From: Isohypsibius dastychi
Lineage: Eukaryota; Tardigrada; Eutardigrada; Parachela; Isohypsibiidae
Reading direction: 5' to 3'
DNA: 19,777 nt
NCBI GenBank assembly: GCA_034696485.1
Contig: JAQIWT010000461.1
Coordinates: 1-19,777, forward strand
Under the pieces are notes generated by a model. That model had not been told where the DNA came from, searched no databases, and saw nothing but the letters and a program-made list of their open reading frames with translations. Shown here piece by piece: positions 19,351 to 19,777 of the stretch. A program made the translations under genes and the position numbers. Positions within the stretch are counted from its first letter, which is position 1. Each line of letters opens with the position of its first letter.

Positions 19351-19777
19351 GTATGATAACTGAATGCAACTGACCGCGAGAAATATTCAAGTTTTGTTGT
19401 CAAACTTCTGTGGCTTCTGCGGTAAATTTGCGCATGAGATGATAGTTTATGACACTGATGTCAGTTCGCTGAAAAGGATAACTGTCGCCTCGAGAGACAC
19501 GATCAGTTCTAAATTCCATTCATTCTCATTTGTCCTATTTCAACAAGCAATAAGAAAGACCAAATTGATTGAATCTCCCGAGAGCGATTTCAGAGTAAAT
19601 CGACAAAACAATCACCACCTTCTGATAAACAATTCACTGCAGAGCTCATAATCACGCCACATGGTTTCTAGGAAGACTACGAAACAAGATTGGGCAAGGC
19701 CACTGACGGGCGAGGGGTCCAGACTTCTCGGGGGTGGGGTCCGGTACGACCAAGCGAACACGTTACCATGCGGGGCT
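19351..19777 (+). other. Start of a cyclase intron up to the window edge
   Basis: From the donor at 19351 I could not find an exon encoding the end of the H-NOX domain. The last 90 bases are G-rich, unlike the preceding AT-rich intron sequence. An acceptor-like TTTCTAG near 19671 leads into an open frame that does not resemble the family. Confidence 0.4.

Overview
The window is eukaryotic. Every convincing gene is split by GT-AG introns, mostly 50-200 bp, and the gene content points to an invertebrate in Ecdysozoa: CBM14 chitin-binding secreted proteins, an atypical soluble guanylate cyclase, a CYP2-clan P450, divergent class A GPCRs and ataxin-2. The small introns and compact layout would suit a tardigrade or a small arthropod. 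That placement is inference, not a sequence match.

Layout, left to right. (1) 184-3874, plus: the C-terminal 563 residues of an ataxin-2 homologue in nine exons, with an RGG/NQ-rich linker, a PAM2 motif and short polyQ tracts. (2) 5038-6715, minus: a two-exon class A GPCR whose intron carries a 142-bp fold-back element (5683-5824). (3) 7576-8337 minus and 9957-10683 plus: a head-to-head pair of recently duplicated secreted CBM14 proteins, each with a TATA box. (4) 11786-12884 and 15632-16640, both plus: two paralogous orphan GPCRs with an identically placed intron. (5) 13497-15253, plus, between them: a complete six-exon P450 whose five introns are all phase 1, one apparently with a GC donor. 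(6) 18638 to about 19350, plus: the 5' end of a soluble guanylate cyclase, encoding most of its H-NOX heme domain and running off the right edge.

The genes do not form one pathway. Two themes stand out: local duplication (CBM14 pair, GPCR pair) and signalling (three GPCRs, one gas-sensing cyclase). Exon boundaries were derived by hand from splice consensus, phase continuity and protein-family alignment from memory. No search or transcript data were available. Family names are secure for ataxin-2, P450, CBM14, H-NOX and GPCR. GPCR ligands cannot be assigned. I found no rRNA, tRNA, CRISPR array or autonomous transposon.
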